A stretch of 64,000 nucleotides of DNA, taken from assembly GCA_965228065.1 (NCBI GenBank), contig OZ245788.1, positions 4,340,001 to 4,404,000 of the forward strand, read 5' to 3'. This DNA comes from Sphingobium_A sp965228065 (GTDB lineage: Bacteria; Pseudomonadota; Alphaproteobacteria; Sphingomonadales; Sphingomonadaceae). Within the stretch, counting starts at the first letter, position 1. Each line of letters starts with the position of its first letter. The position numbers and the translations under genes are program-made. The notes beneath the pieces are model-generated. The model was not told the origin of the DNA and ran no database searches. It was given only the letters and a program-made list of their open reading frames with translations. This document shows positions 1-9,137 of the stretch, one piece after another.

Positions 1-1004
1 ACGATCAGCTCCGGTTCGCCCTCCGATGCCTTTGCCAGCGCATCGCCCAGGATCAGGCGTCCCTCGGCATCGGTGTTGGTCACCTCCACCGACAGGCCCT
101 TGCGGCTGCGCAGCACGTCGCCGGGACGGAAGGCATTGCCGGAGATGGCATTCTCGACCGCCGGAATGAGCAGGTGAAGCCGAACGGGCAGGCGCTGTTC
201 GATCACCAGCCCGGCCAGTGCCAGTGCGTGCGCGGCGCCACCCATATCCTTTTTCATCAGCCGCATGCCGGCCGACGGCTTGATGTCGAGGCCGCCACTA
301 TCGAAGCAGACGCCCTTGCCGACAATCGCGACGCGCGGATGGGCGGGGTTGCCCCATTCGAGCTCGATCATGCGGGGTGCGTGCGACTTGTCAGCGGCCC
401 TGCCGACCGCATGAACCATCGGAAAGCCGGCTTCGAGGTCATGGCCCTTGGTAATGGCAACGGTCGCGCCATGCGCCTTCGCCAGCAATTCCACGGCGTG
501 CTGCAGGTCGGCCGGCCCCATATCGGCGGCGGCGGTGTTGACCATGTCGCGAACCAGCGCCGTGGCCGCGGCAAGGCGGACGGTTTCCTCGATCCGCGCG
601 ACTTCGCTCGTCAGCAGGATGCGGGGGCCGGTGACAGCGTCGTCCTTGCGATAGCGTTCGAAACGATATTGCGCGCTCAGCCAGCCGAGCATCGCGGGGC
701 CGGGTTCGCCCTGCGCCAACCGGTAGCTGCCTTCCGGCAGCGTCTCCGCCAGGCGGGCCAGGCACCAGGATGAAAGCTTGGCGACGTCCGCGACAATGCC
801 GACCACGGACCAATCCTCGGCCTTGTCGCCGGGCAGGATCGCGCTGGCATAAGCCGTCGGTTTCAGTTTCTGCGCATCGATCGCGGCTCGATGACGTGGC
901 GGCTGCACTTTCAGCCAGTCGTCATAGCCCTTTGCATCGACGAGATGGATGGTCCGGGCCGGTTGCCCCTTGTCGGGCTGGATCAAGGATGAAAGGTCGC
1001 TCAT
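1..1004 (-). CDS. Leucyl aminopeptidase family M17 (3' end missing)
   Basis: This gene encodes a cytosolic zinc/manganese aminopeptidase that trims N-terminal residues from peptides. Translating the minus strand from the ATG at 1004 gives an N-terminal domain starting MSDLSSLIQPDKG, then M17 signatures: GKGVCFDSGGLDIKPS, KKDMGGAAHA and NTDAEGRL. These carry the metal-binding Lys/Asp residues and the active-site Arg region. The coding frame runs off the left edge of the window just after the NTDAEGRL block, so roughly the last quarter is missing. An AGAAAGGA ribosome-binding stretch lies directly before the start. Recognition of the family is secure; peptide specificity cannot be read. Confidence 0.93.
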   Translation of the reverse strand, partial: MSDLSSLIQPDKGQPARTIHLVDAKGYDDWLKVQPPRHRAAIDAQKLKPTAYASAILPGDKAEDWSVVGIVADVAKLSSWCLARLAETLPEGSYRLAQGEPGPAMLGWLSAQYRFERYRKDDAVTGPRILLTSEVARIEETVRLAAATALVRDMVNTAAADMGPADLQHAVELLAKAHGATVAITKGHDLEAGFPMVHAVGRAADKSHAPRMIELEWGNPAHPRVAIVGKGVCFDSGGLDIKPSAGMRLMKKDMGGAAHALALAGLVIEQRLPVRLHLLIPAVENAISGNAFRPGDVLRSRKGLSVEVTNTDAEGRLILGDALAKASEGEPELI

Positions 1005-1101
1005 CCTTTCTCGCTAGACCCTGATCGTATCGCGCTCAATCGGTCTGATCGATGAATCTGCCCGATCGACGCCGATTTCCACGGTTCACCCCGCGGCGAA
1101 C

Positions 1102-1126
1102 GGGTAGGCGGAGCATCCGCCTACCC
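1102..1126 (-). terminator. Strong hairpin downstream of serine hydrolase gene
   Basis: A perfect 11-bp stem (GGGTAGGCGGA paired with TCCGCCTACCC) with a 3-nt loop lies 19 bases beyond the stop codon of the minus-strand serine hydrolase gene. There is no clear T-run after it on the minus strand, so it may be a terminator or an mRNA 3'-stabilising hairpin. Confidence 0.55.
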
Positions 1127-1144
1127 ATCCTGTTCACCTCATCA

Positions 1145-3127
1145 TCAATAGTTGAGGTTGAAGCCGATCAGATTCCCCATCCAGGCGAACCAGACAATGC
1201 CGAGCAAAGCCGCAGCCACGATGACACTGCGCAGCTTGGCGCCCCAGCCGCGATCGGCGCGGACCGTCAGCCACATGTTCCACAGGCCGACCGCAGCAGC
1301 GGCCAAAGGCACGATCGCCGCGACCTGCAACATGCGGATCGTCCCGTCCAACCCGCCATTATAGACGTCCAGCCTGGTCTCGAGCAGCGGCGCGAGCACC
1401 GTGTACCATCCAACCAGATAGGCGATGTCGGCCACCGCACCGACGCGGGTCAGCCGCTGGGCGAGGGCCGGGCGCCCCGTCGTAGCGGGAGGCAGCTTGT
1501 ACGAACGGCGCAACCAGGCGCCGATCGGCCAGACAAGTCCGGTGACGAGCAGCACCAGGATCGACAATGCCGCGATCAACGTGTTGAGCATCGAGTTACG
1601 CGCCAGCGGGACGGCCTGGAGCACGGACGTCGGATCGGTGCTGTCGACGATCGTGCGGCGGCCGCCGACTTCACTCACCAGCAGTTGCCGGGTGCCGCCG
1701 ACTTCGCGCCACAGATTGGGTTCGATTTCGCGGAACGTCTTGCCCTCGACCGAGCCGAGGCTGATCGTGCCGTCGGCGTTGGCGGCCACCTGCTCCTGCT
1801 GGATCAGGTAGAACAGGGCAATGAAGCCCGATTCCACGCGCCTGGAGCTTTCATACCGTCCCGCTATCGCCTGGGCGTGGCCTGCGGCGCCAGCGATCGC
1901 CGGCGGATCCTTGGGCTCTGCGGCCGGGAAATAGCGATCCATGAACAGGTCGAACAGGCGCGAACGCGCGCCATAGACCGCGCCGTTCTCACCGCGACTG
2001 TTGAAGCTGACAAAGATGCCGACGCCCTTTTCGGGCAGCAGGTTCATGTCGGTATGGAACACCACTGTGTCGCCACCATGGCCGATGGTGAGTTGGCCGT
2101 TGCGATGGCCATGGAAGAAGCCGTGCGCCATCGAGTCGAAGCCGGCAGGCGGCTGAACGGCCGGGCTATGCATCAGCGCCGCGGTTTCGGGGCGCAGGAT
2201 CTGCCCCTCGCCGAAGCGTCCGCCCTGAAGATGTGCGATCATGAAATGGGCCATATCGGACGCGGTCGCGCTCACGCTGCCGGCGGGCGCCGTGGTGATC
2301 AGTTCGAACGCGTTCGGCGCCACGTCGCTTTGGGTGTAGCCCTTGGAGGCATCGCCGGCGAGCTTGGCGGGCAGGGGTTGGCGGAACGTCGTGTGTTCCA
2401 TCTTGAGCGGCGCCAGGATGTGACGATCGATATAATCGTCGAACGGCTCGCCCGACACGCGCTGGACGATATAGCCGGCCAGCGAGGTGCCATAGTTGGA
2501 ATAGGCGGGGACTTCGCCCGCCGGGAAGAGCATCGGGCGCTGGTTCTCCTTGAGATACGCCTCGTTGGTCTTCAGTCGCTTGGGATCGGTTTCAAGGACG
2601 TCCTTCAGCCCTTCCTCGAAGCCACCGCGATGCCGCATCAGATCGTTCATCGTGATCGCGCGGCCGGATTTGGGCGTGATCTTGAAGTCGAGATAGCGGT
2701 TCACATCCGCGTTCAGGTCGATCTTGCCCTGTTCGACCAGCTGCATCACCGCGGTCCAGGTGAAGAGTTTCGATGTGGAGCCGATGCGCATCAACGAACG
2801 GTCGGGATCCATCGGGGTCTTGGCCGCGACGTCCGCATAACCGTAACCCTTTTTGAACAGGACTTGCCCGTCCTTGACCACGACGACCTGCGCGCCTGCG
2901 ATCTTGCCCTGTTTGAGCGCGGCCGGAAAATAGCCGTCGAGCCAGGCACCGACATCGGCAGCGTCGAGCACGGGCGTGGTCGACGGCGATTGCACAGGCG
3001 CGGCAGGCGCGACCGGTGCCGCTGTTTGTGGAACGGCCGGCGTCAGCGGCGCGCGCTGCTGCGATATCGCAGGCCAGGCCGCGACCGCCCCCGCCAGTAT
3101 CGCGGCAAGGACAAACCCCCTCTTCAT
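1145..3127 (-). CDS. Beta-lactamase-family serine hydrolase with C-terminal membrane domain
   Basis: This is a periplasm-facing serine hydrolase of the class C beta-lactamase/esterase/D-peptidase superfamily, about 660 aa. The start at 3127 (MKRGFVLAAIL) is chosen because GGGAGG lies 6 bases before it; an ATG two codons upstream is too close. A signal peptide is followed by a proline/alanine-rich linker, the SxxK motif (S117-T-S-K120), Y209-S-N211 and H350-G-G352. After about residue 520 there are four predicted membrane segments, ending near the C-terminus (GNLIGFNLNY). The classical catalytic domain is therefore anchored by a membrane module instead of being soluble. The substrate is unknown; peptides, esters or a beta-lactam are all possible. 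Confidence 0.85.
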   Translation of the reverse strand: MKRGFVLAAILAGAVAAWPAISQQRAPLTPAVPQTAAPVAPAAPVQSPSTTPVLDAADVGAWLDGYFPAALKQGKIAGAQVVVVKDGQVLFKKGYGYADVAAKTPMDPDRSLMRIGSTSKLFTWTAVMQLVEQGKIDLNADVNRYLDFKITPKSGRAITMNDLMRHRGGFEEGLKDVLETDPKRLKTNEAYLKENQRPMLFPAGEVPAYSNYGTSLAGYIVQRVSGEPFDDYIDRHILAPLKMEHTTFRQPLPAKLAGDASKGYTQSDVAPNAFELITTAPAGSVSATASDMAHFMIAHLQGGRFGEGQILRPETAALMHSPAVQPPAGFDSMAHGFFHGHRNGQLTIGHGGDTVVFHTDMNLLPEKGVGIFVSFNSRGENGAVYGARSRLFDLFMDRYFPAAEPKDPPAIAGAAGHAQAIAGRYESSRRVESGFIALFYLIQQEQVAANADGTISLGSVEGKTFREIEPNLWREVGGTRQLLVSEVGGRRTIVDSTDPTSVLQAVPLARNSMLNTLIAALSILVLLVTGLVWPIGAWLRRSYKLPPATTGRPALAQRLTRVGAVADIAYLVGWYTVLAPLLETRLDVYNGGLDGTIRMLQVAAIVPLAAAAVGLWNMWLTVRADRGWGAKLRSVIVAAALLGIVWFAWMGNLIGFNLNY

Positions 3128-3164
3128 TATCATCCTCCCATTGGTGTTATACTCAAATGACACA

Positions 3165-3174
3165 CCTGATCAGG
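3165..3174. promoter_or_regulatory. Palindrome CCTGATCAGG in AT-rich leader
   Basis: A perfect 10-bp palindrome lies 38 bp upstream of the serine hydrolase start, inside an unusually AT-rich stretch (about 3150-3230) between that gene and the XRE-cupin regulator gene. The position suits an operator or promoter element for the hydrolase. The protein bound is not known. Confidence 0.35.
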
Positions 3175-3256
3175 ATATTCAATCAAGATATTTTCATATA
3201 TTCACGAAATTATCCAACCGAGAGGTGCGCGTCAGTGATGCTATATGCATGACGCC

Positions 3257-3970
3257 TCAGCGTGCAGTGTGGCGCCGCCGGATCGGCTCGCTGCCAAAGG
3301 GCGGGATGTTGGCCGCTACACCACGCAGCAACTCCATCGCGCGCGAGTGCTGCTCGGTCTCGGTCATTGCCTGCCGCATATGCTCGGGGTGCGAATAGAT
3401 GCACATCAGGCGCGCCGGGCCATCAACACGCAGATATCGGTGCTTGAGAGAGGCATCGAAATAGACGCTGTCCCCGGTTTCCAGCACGACCGGCGAATAG
3501 CCCTCGCAATGCAGTTCGACCCGGCCGTCCATCACATAGGCGAATTCCTCGCCACCGTGTTTTTCCGCATCCGAGCCATCTCCGTCCGCGTTGACCTCGA
3601 TCACGCATGGGAAATAATGTTTGCTGGCGATTTCGGTCGCCAGGAAATGGTGAAGATTTCCACCGCAATCGACAACAGGCGCGGTGCCCCGGCGATCGAC
3701 GACGCGCCGGCCGCTTTTGCGAGCCGGCGGCTCGGCCGGCGAGAACAGTTCGCCGATCGGCACCTGCAACCCTTCGGCAAGACTGGCCAGCTTGCCATGC
3801 GTCAGCGTGGTCTGGCCGTTCTCCACCTTCCATAACATCGAAGCGGACAACCCGGCCCGGCGCGCGGTCTCGGCGATCGACCACCCCCGCCGCGTGCGCA
3901 GCGTCTTCAGGCATTCGCCAAGCACGGACGTCTCATCACTCATCGCGTCTTCAGGCCTCCAGCGGGTCAT
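3257..3970 (-). CDS. XRE-family transcriptional regulator with C-terminal cupin
   Basis: A 237-aa regulator. An N-terminal helix-turn-helix (about residues 17-72, containing SIAETARRAGLSASMLWKVE) is joined to a C-terminal cupin sensor domain (about 110-215, with GEEFAYVMDGRVEL and HRYLRVDG). Proteins of this build (PuuR/SutR-like) usually repress or activate genes for uptake or catabolism of a small ligand bound by the cupin. The start is uncertain: the ATG at 3970 gives the longest protein, and another at 3943 (MSDETSVLG) begins just before the HTH. The gene sits between a TetR gene upstream and the serine hydrolase downstream, all on the minus strand. A nested palindrome just upstream could be its own operator. 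Confidence 0.88.
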   Translation of the reverse strand: MTRWRPEDAMSDETSVLGECLKTLRTRRGWSIAETARRAGLSASMLWKVENGQTTLTHGKLASLAEGLQVPIGELFSPAEPPARKSGRRVVDRRGTAPVVDCGGNLHHFLATEIASKHYFPCVIEVNADGDGSDAEKHGGEEFAYVMDGRVELHCEGYSPVVLETGDSVYFDASLKHRYLRVDGPARLMCIYSHPEHMRQAMTETEQHSRAMELLRGVAANIPPFGSEPIRRRHTAR

Positions 3971-4011
3971 TCATGTTCAGGCCGATATTGGTAGGGGGCC
4001 TCATATGCCGT

Positions 4012-4065
4012 GGCAATATGACCCGGTGTGATCCCATTTGAATGGATCACATCGCCGATATTGCC
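4012..4065. promoter_or_regulatory. Nested inverted repeat upstream of XRE-cupin gene
   Basis: Two concentric inverted repeats share one centre. The inner arms are GTGATCC (4028-4034) and GGATCAC (4044-4050). The outer arms are GGCAATAT (4012-4019) and ATATTGCC (4058-4065), separated from the inner arms by 8 and 7 bases. A direct copy of GCCGATATTG occurs at 3981-3990 and 4054-4063. The block fills the gap between the tetR stop (4078) and the XRE-cupin start, so it is either a compound operator or a structured transcript end. Confidence 0.5.
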
Positions 4066-4077
4066 TTAGCCGACGCC

Positions 4078-4701
4078 CTACCGAAATCGGAAATGGCTGA
4101 GTAGCGGTGCCAGGCGCCAGTCCAGCCCGGCTTCCAAAAGCGTGGGCGGGGCAATCGCCGTCATCGCGCGGAGCTGCGCATCGCTGATGATCGTCGCCAG
4201 GAACAGTTCGGCCGCCGCCTCGGGGCGATCGATGTCGGCGCGTCCCTCGCGCGTCCACCGGGCGAACACCTCTGCCACCTCGCGCACGATCGGCATGTGC
4301 ACGTCGCGGTGGAACGCGCTTGAGAATTCGGGGTCCCGCATCGATTCGACGATGACGACACGCATCAACGCGATCGTACGTGGCGTCATCATCTCTTCGT
4401 ACAGCCGGTGCGCATAATCGGTCAGTAGCGTTACAGTGGATTCGCCGTGATCATCGGTCAGCCGGCAAAGATCGACGTCACCCTCGCGCTCTATCACCGC
4501 GCGGAGCAGTCCCTGCTTGTTTCCGAACAACTCGTAGACCGTCGCCAGCGACCCGCCCGAGCGCTCGATAATGGCCGCCAAGCTCGTTCGTTCATAGCCG
4601 CGTTCGAGGAACAGCGCTTCCGCAGCGTCGACGATCGCCAGCCGGCGACCTTCCCTCCGTCCATCGATCGGAGGGAGCGGGGGCGGTGCTGTGGATGTCA
4701 C
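4078..4701 (-). CDS. TetR/AcrR-family repressor of the adjacent RND pump
   Basis: A 207-aa TetR-family regulator. The N-terminal DNA-binding domain (about residues 20-66) contains AEALFLERGYERTSLAAI and the recognition-helix region GGSLATVYELFGNKQ; the rest is an all-helical ligand-binding domain. The start is a GTG at 4701, since no ATG precedes the HTH in frame, and no good Shine-Dalgarno sequence is visible. It is divergent from the efflux operon with only 112 bp between starts and a perfect palindrome in the gap, the usual arrangement of a local efflux repressor. The inducing ligand is unknown. Confidence 0.9.
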   Translation of the reverse strand: MTSTAPPPLPPIDGRREGRRLAIVDAAEALFLERGYERTSLAAIIERSGGSLATVYELFGNKQGLLRAVIEREGDVDLCRLTDDHGESTVTLLTDYAHRLYEEMMTPRTIALMRVVIVESMRDPEFSSAFHRDVHMPIVREVAEVFARWTREGRADIDRPEAAAELFLATIISDAQLRAMTAIAPPTLLEAGLDWRLAPLLSHFRFR

Positions 4702-4734
4702 CGAAATGGACGCAAGTTTGGATTGGTCATTGAC

Positions 4735-4750
4735 TGTAATCTACATTACA
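4735..4750. promoter_or_regulatory. TetR-type operator TGTAAT-N4-ATTACA
   Basis: A perfect inverted repeat with 6-bp arms and a 4-bp spacer lies in the tetR/efflux divergent gap, about 34 bp from the tetR start and 64 bp from the adaptor start. It overlaps a possible -35 hexamer, TTGACT (4730-4735), reading toward the pump. TetR repressors of RND operons typically bind such a site; binding here is inferred. Confidence 0.6.
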
Positions 4751-4813
4751 CTAAAGGCCGCGTCCATGATTATTGCAATGCAGCATAGTGTGACGCGTAC
4801 AGGGGAAGGTTTC

Positions 4814-5953
4814 ATGAAGCGGTTTTTCCCGATCCGGCTTGCGGCGATCGCCATCGGTGCGGCCTCATTGGCGTCCTGCGGACAGGAGCCGCCACCCGCG
4901 CCCCCGCCGCCGCAGGTGACGATCGTGACGATCCAGCCACAATCGGTCGCCAACGTCATCGAGCTGCCCGGCCGCGTCCAGGCATATCGCACGTCGGAAG
5001 TCCGCGCCCGCGTCGACGGGATCGTGCAGGCCCGCCTGTATGAGGAGGGGAGCGATGTTGCCGCCGGCAAGCCGCTGTTCCAGGTCGATCCGCGCGAACT
5101 GCGCGCCGGGCTCAACGCCGTCCAGGCGCAGCTTTCGCGCGCTCAGGCAACCGCCGCCAACGCCCAGCAGGACGTTCAGCGCTATCAGGGGCTGATCGCG
5201 GACCAGGCGATCAGCAAGCAGGAATATGACGCTGCCGTGGCGCGACTGCGCACGGCACAGGCCGATGTTGCGCAGGCACGCGCGCAGCTCGATTCAGCCA
5301 GGCTCAGCCTGGGCTATACCACCGTCACCGCGCCGATCTCCGGCCGGGTCGGGCGCGCCCAGGTTACCGAGGGTGCGCTGGTCACCGCCGCCGCCGGCAC
5401 GTTGCTGACGACGATCGAACAGATCGACCGGATCTACGTCAATTTCTCGCAGTCGAGCTCGGATCTGCTCGCGGTGCGCCGCGACATGTCGTCGGGCAAG
5501 CTCGCCTTGCCCGCGCTCGGCCGGGTCGAAGTGAAACTGGTGCTGGAGGATGGCAGCGTCTCTCCGATCACCGGCCATCTCGACTTCCTCGATCTGTCGA
5601 TCAACGAACAGACCGGTACCGCGGCTTTGCGCGCCGAATTCGCCAATCCCGGCCAGCTTCTGCTTCCCGGGCAGTTCGTCCGCGCACGACTGGAAGCCGG
5701 CGTCAGGCCGAACGGCATGATGGTCCCGCAACGTGCGGTCCGCGTTTCGGCAGAGGGCGCGAGCGTGATGGTGGTCGGCCCCAAGAATGTCGCGGTGGCC
5801 CGGCCGGTCAAGCTCGGCGAGCTTCAGGGTAACAAATGGGTCATTCGGGACGGCTTGAAAGCGGGCGACCGCGTCATTGTCGATGGGCTGCAAAAGGTGA
5901 TGCCCGGCCAGCCGGTCAGCATCGCCGCACCGGGCAAGCCCGGCAAGCGTTGA
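4814..5953 (+). CDS. RND efflux periplasmic adaptor (MFP) lipoprotein
   Basis: Membrane fusion protein of a tripartite drug-efflux pump, 379 aa. It begins MKRFFPIRLAAIAIG and has a lipobox LASC (Cys about residue 21), predicting an inner-membrane-anchored lipoprotein. HlyD-type architecture follows: a biotinyl-lipoyl half (VRARVDGIVQ), an alpha-helical hairpin around residues 95-160 rich in Ala/Gln, the second lipoyl half (TAPISGRVGRAQ), then beta-barrel and membrane-proximal domains ending IAAPGKPGKR. The start at 4814 is set by AGGGGAAGG just upstream and by the signal peptide; a longer upstream reading would bury the signal. The pump gene begins 10 bp after the stop. Confidence 0.95.
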   Translation: MKRFFPIRLAAIAIGAASLASCGQEPPPAPPPPQVTIVTIQPQSVANVIELPGRVQAYRTSEVRARVDGIVQARLYEEGSDVAAGKPLFQVDPRELRAGLNAVQAQLSRAQATAANAQQDVQRYQGLIADQAISKQEYDAAVARLRTAQADVAQARAQLDSARLSLGYTTVTAPISGRVGRAQVTEGALVTAAAGTLLTTIEQIDRIYVNFSQSSSDLLAVRRDMSSGKLALPALGRVEVKLVLEDGSVSPITGHLDFLDLSINEQTGTAALRAEFANPGQLLLPGQFVRARLEAGVRPNGMMVPQRAVRVSAEGASVMVVGPKNVAVARPVKLGELQGNKWVIRDGLKAGDRVIVDGLQKVMPGQPVSIAAPGKPGKR

Positions 5954-5963
5954 GGATCGTCCC

Positions 5964-8900
5964 ATGACACCCCGCTTCTTCATCGACCGCCCGGTTTTCG
6001 CCTGGGTGATCGCCCTCGGCATCCTGCTCGCGGGCGTTATCGCGCTGCGCGGCCTGCCGATCGAACAATATCCGACGGTCGCGCCGCCATCGCTGGCGAT
6101 CACCGTGACCTATCCGGGCGCCGATGCGGCGACGCTGGAGCAGAATGTCACCCAGGTGATCGAACAGGAGATCAACGGTGTGGAGGGCTTCCTCTACATG
6201 GCGTCGACCTCCAACTCGAACGGCACCGCCACGATCACCGTCACCTTCGACGCCGGCACCGACGTCGATATCGCGCAGATGAACGTGCAGAATCGCCTGC
6301 GTCGCGTCGAGCAGCGACTGCCCGAGGACGTTCGACGTCAGGGTATCCAGGTCAACGAAGCCAATCCGGGCTTCCTGCTGATCGTGGCCATCACCTCGAA
6401 AAGCGGCGGTACGCCGACGCTCGAACTCGGCAATTTCGCGAGCACCCGGATTGTCGACGAACTGCGTCGCGTCGAGGGCGTCGGCAATATCCAAGCCTTT
6501 TCATCCGAATATGCGATGCGCATCTGGCTCGATCCCGCCAAGCTCGCGACCTATAATCTGTCGGCTGCCGAAGCGCTCGCTGCGGTGCAGGAACAGAATA
6601 GCCAGTCGCCCGGCGGCCAGCTGGGCGACCAGCCGATCGCGCATGGCACCGAAATCAACGCGACGATCAAGACGCAGAGCCGCTTCACCACGCCGGAGCA
6701 GTTCGCAGCGATCATCCTGCGCGCCAATCCCGACGGCTCGGCGGTCACGCTGGGCGATGTCGGCCGCGTCGAACTGGGGGCGCAATCCTATCTGTTCGGC
6801 ACCGAGCTCAACGGCAAGCCGATGGCGGGTCTCGCCGTTCAGCTGACCTCCGGCGCCAATGCGCTGCAGGCGGCGGAAGGCGTGAAAGCGCGCATGGCCG
6901 AGCTGGAAAAGGGCTTTCCGCCCGACGTCGCCTGGTCGATCCCCTATGATACCACGCCGTTCATCACCATTTCGGTCGAGGAAGTCGTCAAGACCCTGGT
7001 CGAGGCGATGGCGCTCGTCTTCGTCGTGATGTTCCTGTTCCTCCAGAATTTCCGGGCAACGATCATCCCGACCGTCGTCGTGCCGATCGCACTGGCGGGC
7101 GCGTGCCTGGGGCTGTGGTTGTTCGGATTCTCGATCAACGTGCTGACCCTGTTCGGCATGGTGCTCGCGATCGGCATCCTGGTCGACGACGCGATCGTCG
7201 TGATCGAGAATGTCGAACGCATCATGCGCGACGAAGGCCTGTCGCCTTACGACGCGACGGTGAAGGCGATGGGGCAGATCACCTCCGCCATCATCGGCAT
7301 CACGCTGGTGCTGATCGCGGTGTTCATACCGATGGCGTTCTTCCCCGGATCGACGGGTGGAATCTATCGACAATTCTCGGTCACGCTTGCGATCTCGATC
7401 GCATTCTCGGCCTTGCTCGCACTGACGCTGACGCCCGCCCTGTGTGCGGCGCTGCTGAAGCCGCACGATCCCGACCATGCGGACTCTCCGAACCGCTTCC
7501 AGGCGGCGACCAATCGCTTCTTCGGCCGGTTCAACGACTGGTTCGGACGCACGACCGATCGTTATCAGGGCCGCGTCGGCAAGATCCTGTCGGCCCCTGT
7601 GCGCTGGCTTGTGGTGTTCGTGGCGCTGGTCGGCCTCACCTTCATCCTGTTCCAGCGGCTGCCCGGTGGTTTCCTTCCGCAGGAGGATCAGGGCTTCGTC
7701 ATCACGGTGATCCAGGCACCTCCGGGAGCAACGCGCGAACGCACCGACGTCGCGATCACCGAAGCGAAGAACTTCTTCGAAAGCCAGCCGCAGGTGAAGA
7801 ACATGGTGTTCGTGCGCGGCTTCAGCTTCTTTGGCCAGGGCCAGAACAACGCGATGGGCTTTATCTCGCTTCATCCCTGGGATGAGCGCAAGGGCAAGGA
7901 CAACAGCGCCGATACGCTCGCGGGCAAGGCACTGGGTGCGCTGATGCAGATCAAGGAAGCGATGGTCTTCACGCTGAATCCGCCGTCCATTCCCGAACTG
8001 GGCACGGCAAGCGGCTTCACCTTCAAGCTTGAGGATCGCGGCGGCAACGGGGCGACGGCGATGCTCCAGGCCCGTAACCAGATGCTGGGTCTTGCCGGAC
8101 AAAGCGCGGTGCTGGCTGGCGTCAGGCCGGAAGGGCAGGAGGATGCGCCACAGCTTCGCGTCGATATAGACCGGATCAAGGCGCGCGCGCTGGGCCTTTC
8201 GGTCGGCGACGTCAACGCGACGCTCGCGATCGCATTCGGCAGCGCTTATGCCAACGACTTCACACGTGACGGTCGCGTGTTGCGCGTGCTGCTCCAGGCC
8301 GATGCGGCATACCGGATGACGCCGCAGGACGTGCTCGATCTCAAGGTGCGCAATGCGCAGGGCGAAATGGTGCCCTTTGGCGCCTTTACCAGTGTGGAAT
8401 GGACGGCCGGGCCGCCGCAGCTCCAGCGCTATAACGGCTATCCCGCCATGACGATTTCGGGCACGCCCGCGCCCGGCCGTTCGACCGGCGAGGCGATGGC
8501 CGAGATGGAGCGGCTGGCCAAGCAGCTTCCCGCCGGTTTCACGTTCGAATGGACGGGCATCTCGTACGAGGAACAACAATCGGCGGGCCAGATCGGGCTT
8601 CTGCTGGGGCTGTCGCTGGTTGTCGTATTCCTGCTGCTCGCAGCACTTTACGAAAGCTGGTCCGTGCCGATTTCGGTGCTGCTGGTGGTCCCGATGGGCG
8701 TGCTGGGCGCCGTGCTCTTCTCGATGCTGCGCGGGCTCAATGCCGACATTTATTTCAACGTCGGCCTGATCACGATCATTGGCCTGGCTGCGAAAAACGC
8801 GATCCTGATCGTCGAATTCGCGATCGAACAGGAAGCCGAAGGCAAGTCGACGATGGATGCGGTGATGGAGGCAGTGAAGCTGCGCCTGCGCCCGATCATC

Positions 8901-9137
8901 ATGACCTCGCTCGCCTTCATCCTCGGCATGGTTCCGCTGGTGATCTCCACCGGTGCCGGTGCCGCCAGCCGTCGCGCCGTCGGCACCGGCGTGATGGGCG
9001 GGATGATCGCGGCGACGATCTTCGGCATCTTCTTCATTCCGCTCTTCTATCTGGCGGTCCGCCGCTGGATCTCGAAACGGCGCCCACCCGCGCCGGGCGA
9101 AAAGGGCCATCACGAGCCGGAGCCGGGTCATGCGTAA
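5964..9137 (+). CDS. RND efflux pump inner-membrane transporter, HAE1 family
   Basis: Proton-driven multidrug exporter of the AcrB/MexB type, 1057 aa, the normal family length. It starts with the typical FFIDRPVFAWVIA. The proton-relay residues are visible: D408-D409 in TM4 (GILVDDAIVVIENVERI) and K944 in TM10 (GLAAKNAILIVEF), matching D407/D408/K940 of AcrB. The two large periplasmic loops and the internal duplication are complete. It acts as a trimer between the adaptor upstream and the outer-membrane factor, whose start overlaps its last 8 bases. Substrates cannot be predicted. Confidence 0.97.
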   Translation: MTPRFFIDRPVFAWVIALGILLAGVIALRGLPIEQYPTVAPPSLAITVTYPGADAATLEQNVTQVIEQEINGVEGFLYMASTSNSNGTATITVTFDAGTDVDIAQMNVQNRLRRVEQRLPEDVRRQGIQVNEANPGFLLIVAITSKSGGTPTLELGNFASTRIVDELRRVEGVGNIQAFSSEYAMRIWLDPAKLATYNLSAAEALAAVQEQNSQSPGGQLGDQPIAHGTEINATIKTQSRFTTPEQFAAIILRANPDGSAVTLGDVGRVELGAQSYLFGTELNGKPMAGLAVQLTSGANALQAAEGVKARMAELEKGFPPDVAWSIPYDTTPFITISVEEVVKTLVEAMALVFVVMFLFLQNFRATIIPTVVVPIALAGACLGLWLFGFSINVLTLFGMVLAIGILVDDAIVVIENVERIMRDEGLSPYDATVKAMGQITSAIIGITLVLIAVFIPMAFFPGSTGGIYRQFSVTLAISIAFSALLALTLTPALCAALLKPHDPDHADSPNRFQAATNRFFGRFNDWFGRTTDRYQGRVGKILSAPVRWLVVFVALVGLTFILFQRLPGGFLPQEDQGFVITVIQAPPGATRERTDVAITEAKNFFESQPQVKNMVFVRGFSFFGQGQNNAMGFISLHPWDERKGKDNSADTLAGKALGALMQIKEAMVFTLNPPSIPELGTASGFTFKLEDRGGNGATAMLQARNQMLGLAGQSAVLAGVRPEGQEDAPQLRVDIDRIKARALGLSVGDVNATLAIAFGSAYANDFTRDGRVLRVLLQADAAYRMTPQDVLDLKVRNAQGEMVPFGAFTSVEWTAGPPQLQRYNGYPAMTISGTPAPGRSTGEAMAEMERLAKQLPAGFTFEWTGISYEEQQSAGQIGLLLGLSLVVVFLLLAALYESWSVPISVLLVVPMGVLGAVLFSMLRGLNADIYFNVGLITIIGLAAKNAILIVEFAIEQEAEGKSTMDAVMEAVKLRLRPIIMTSLAFILGMVPLVISTGAGAASRRAVGTGVMGGMIAATIFGIFFIPLFYLAVRRWISKRRPPAPGEKGHHEPEPGHA

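Noticed and set aside
1052..3160. 702-aa open frame on the plus strand
   Set aside because: It is antisense to the serine hydrolase, which has clear catalytic motifs. The antisense translation is rich in Arg/His/Asp with no domain; it is a high-GC artefact.
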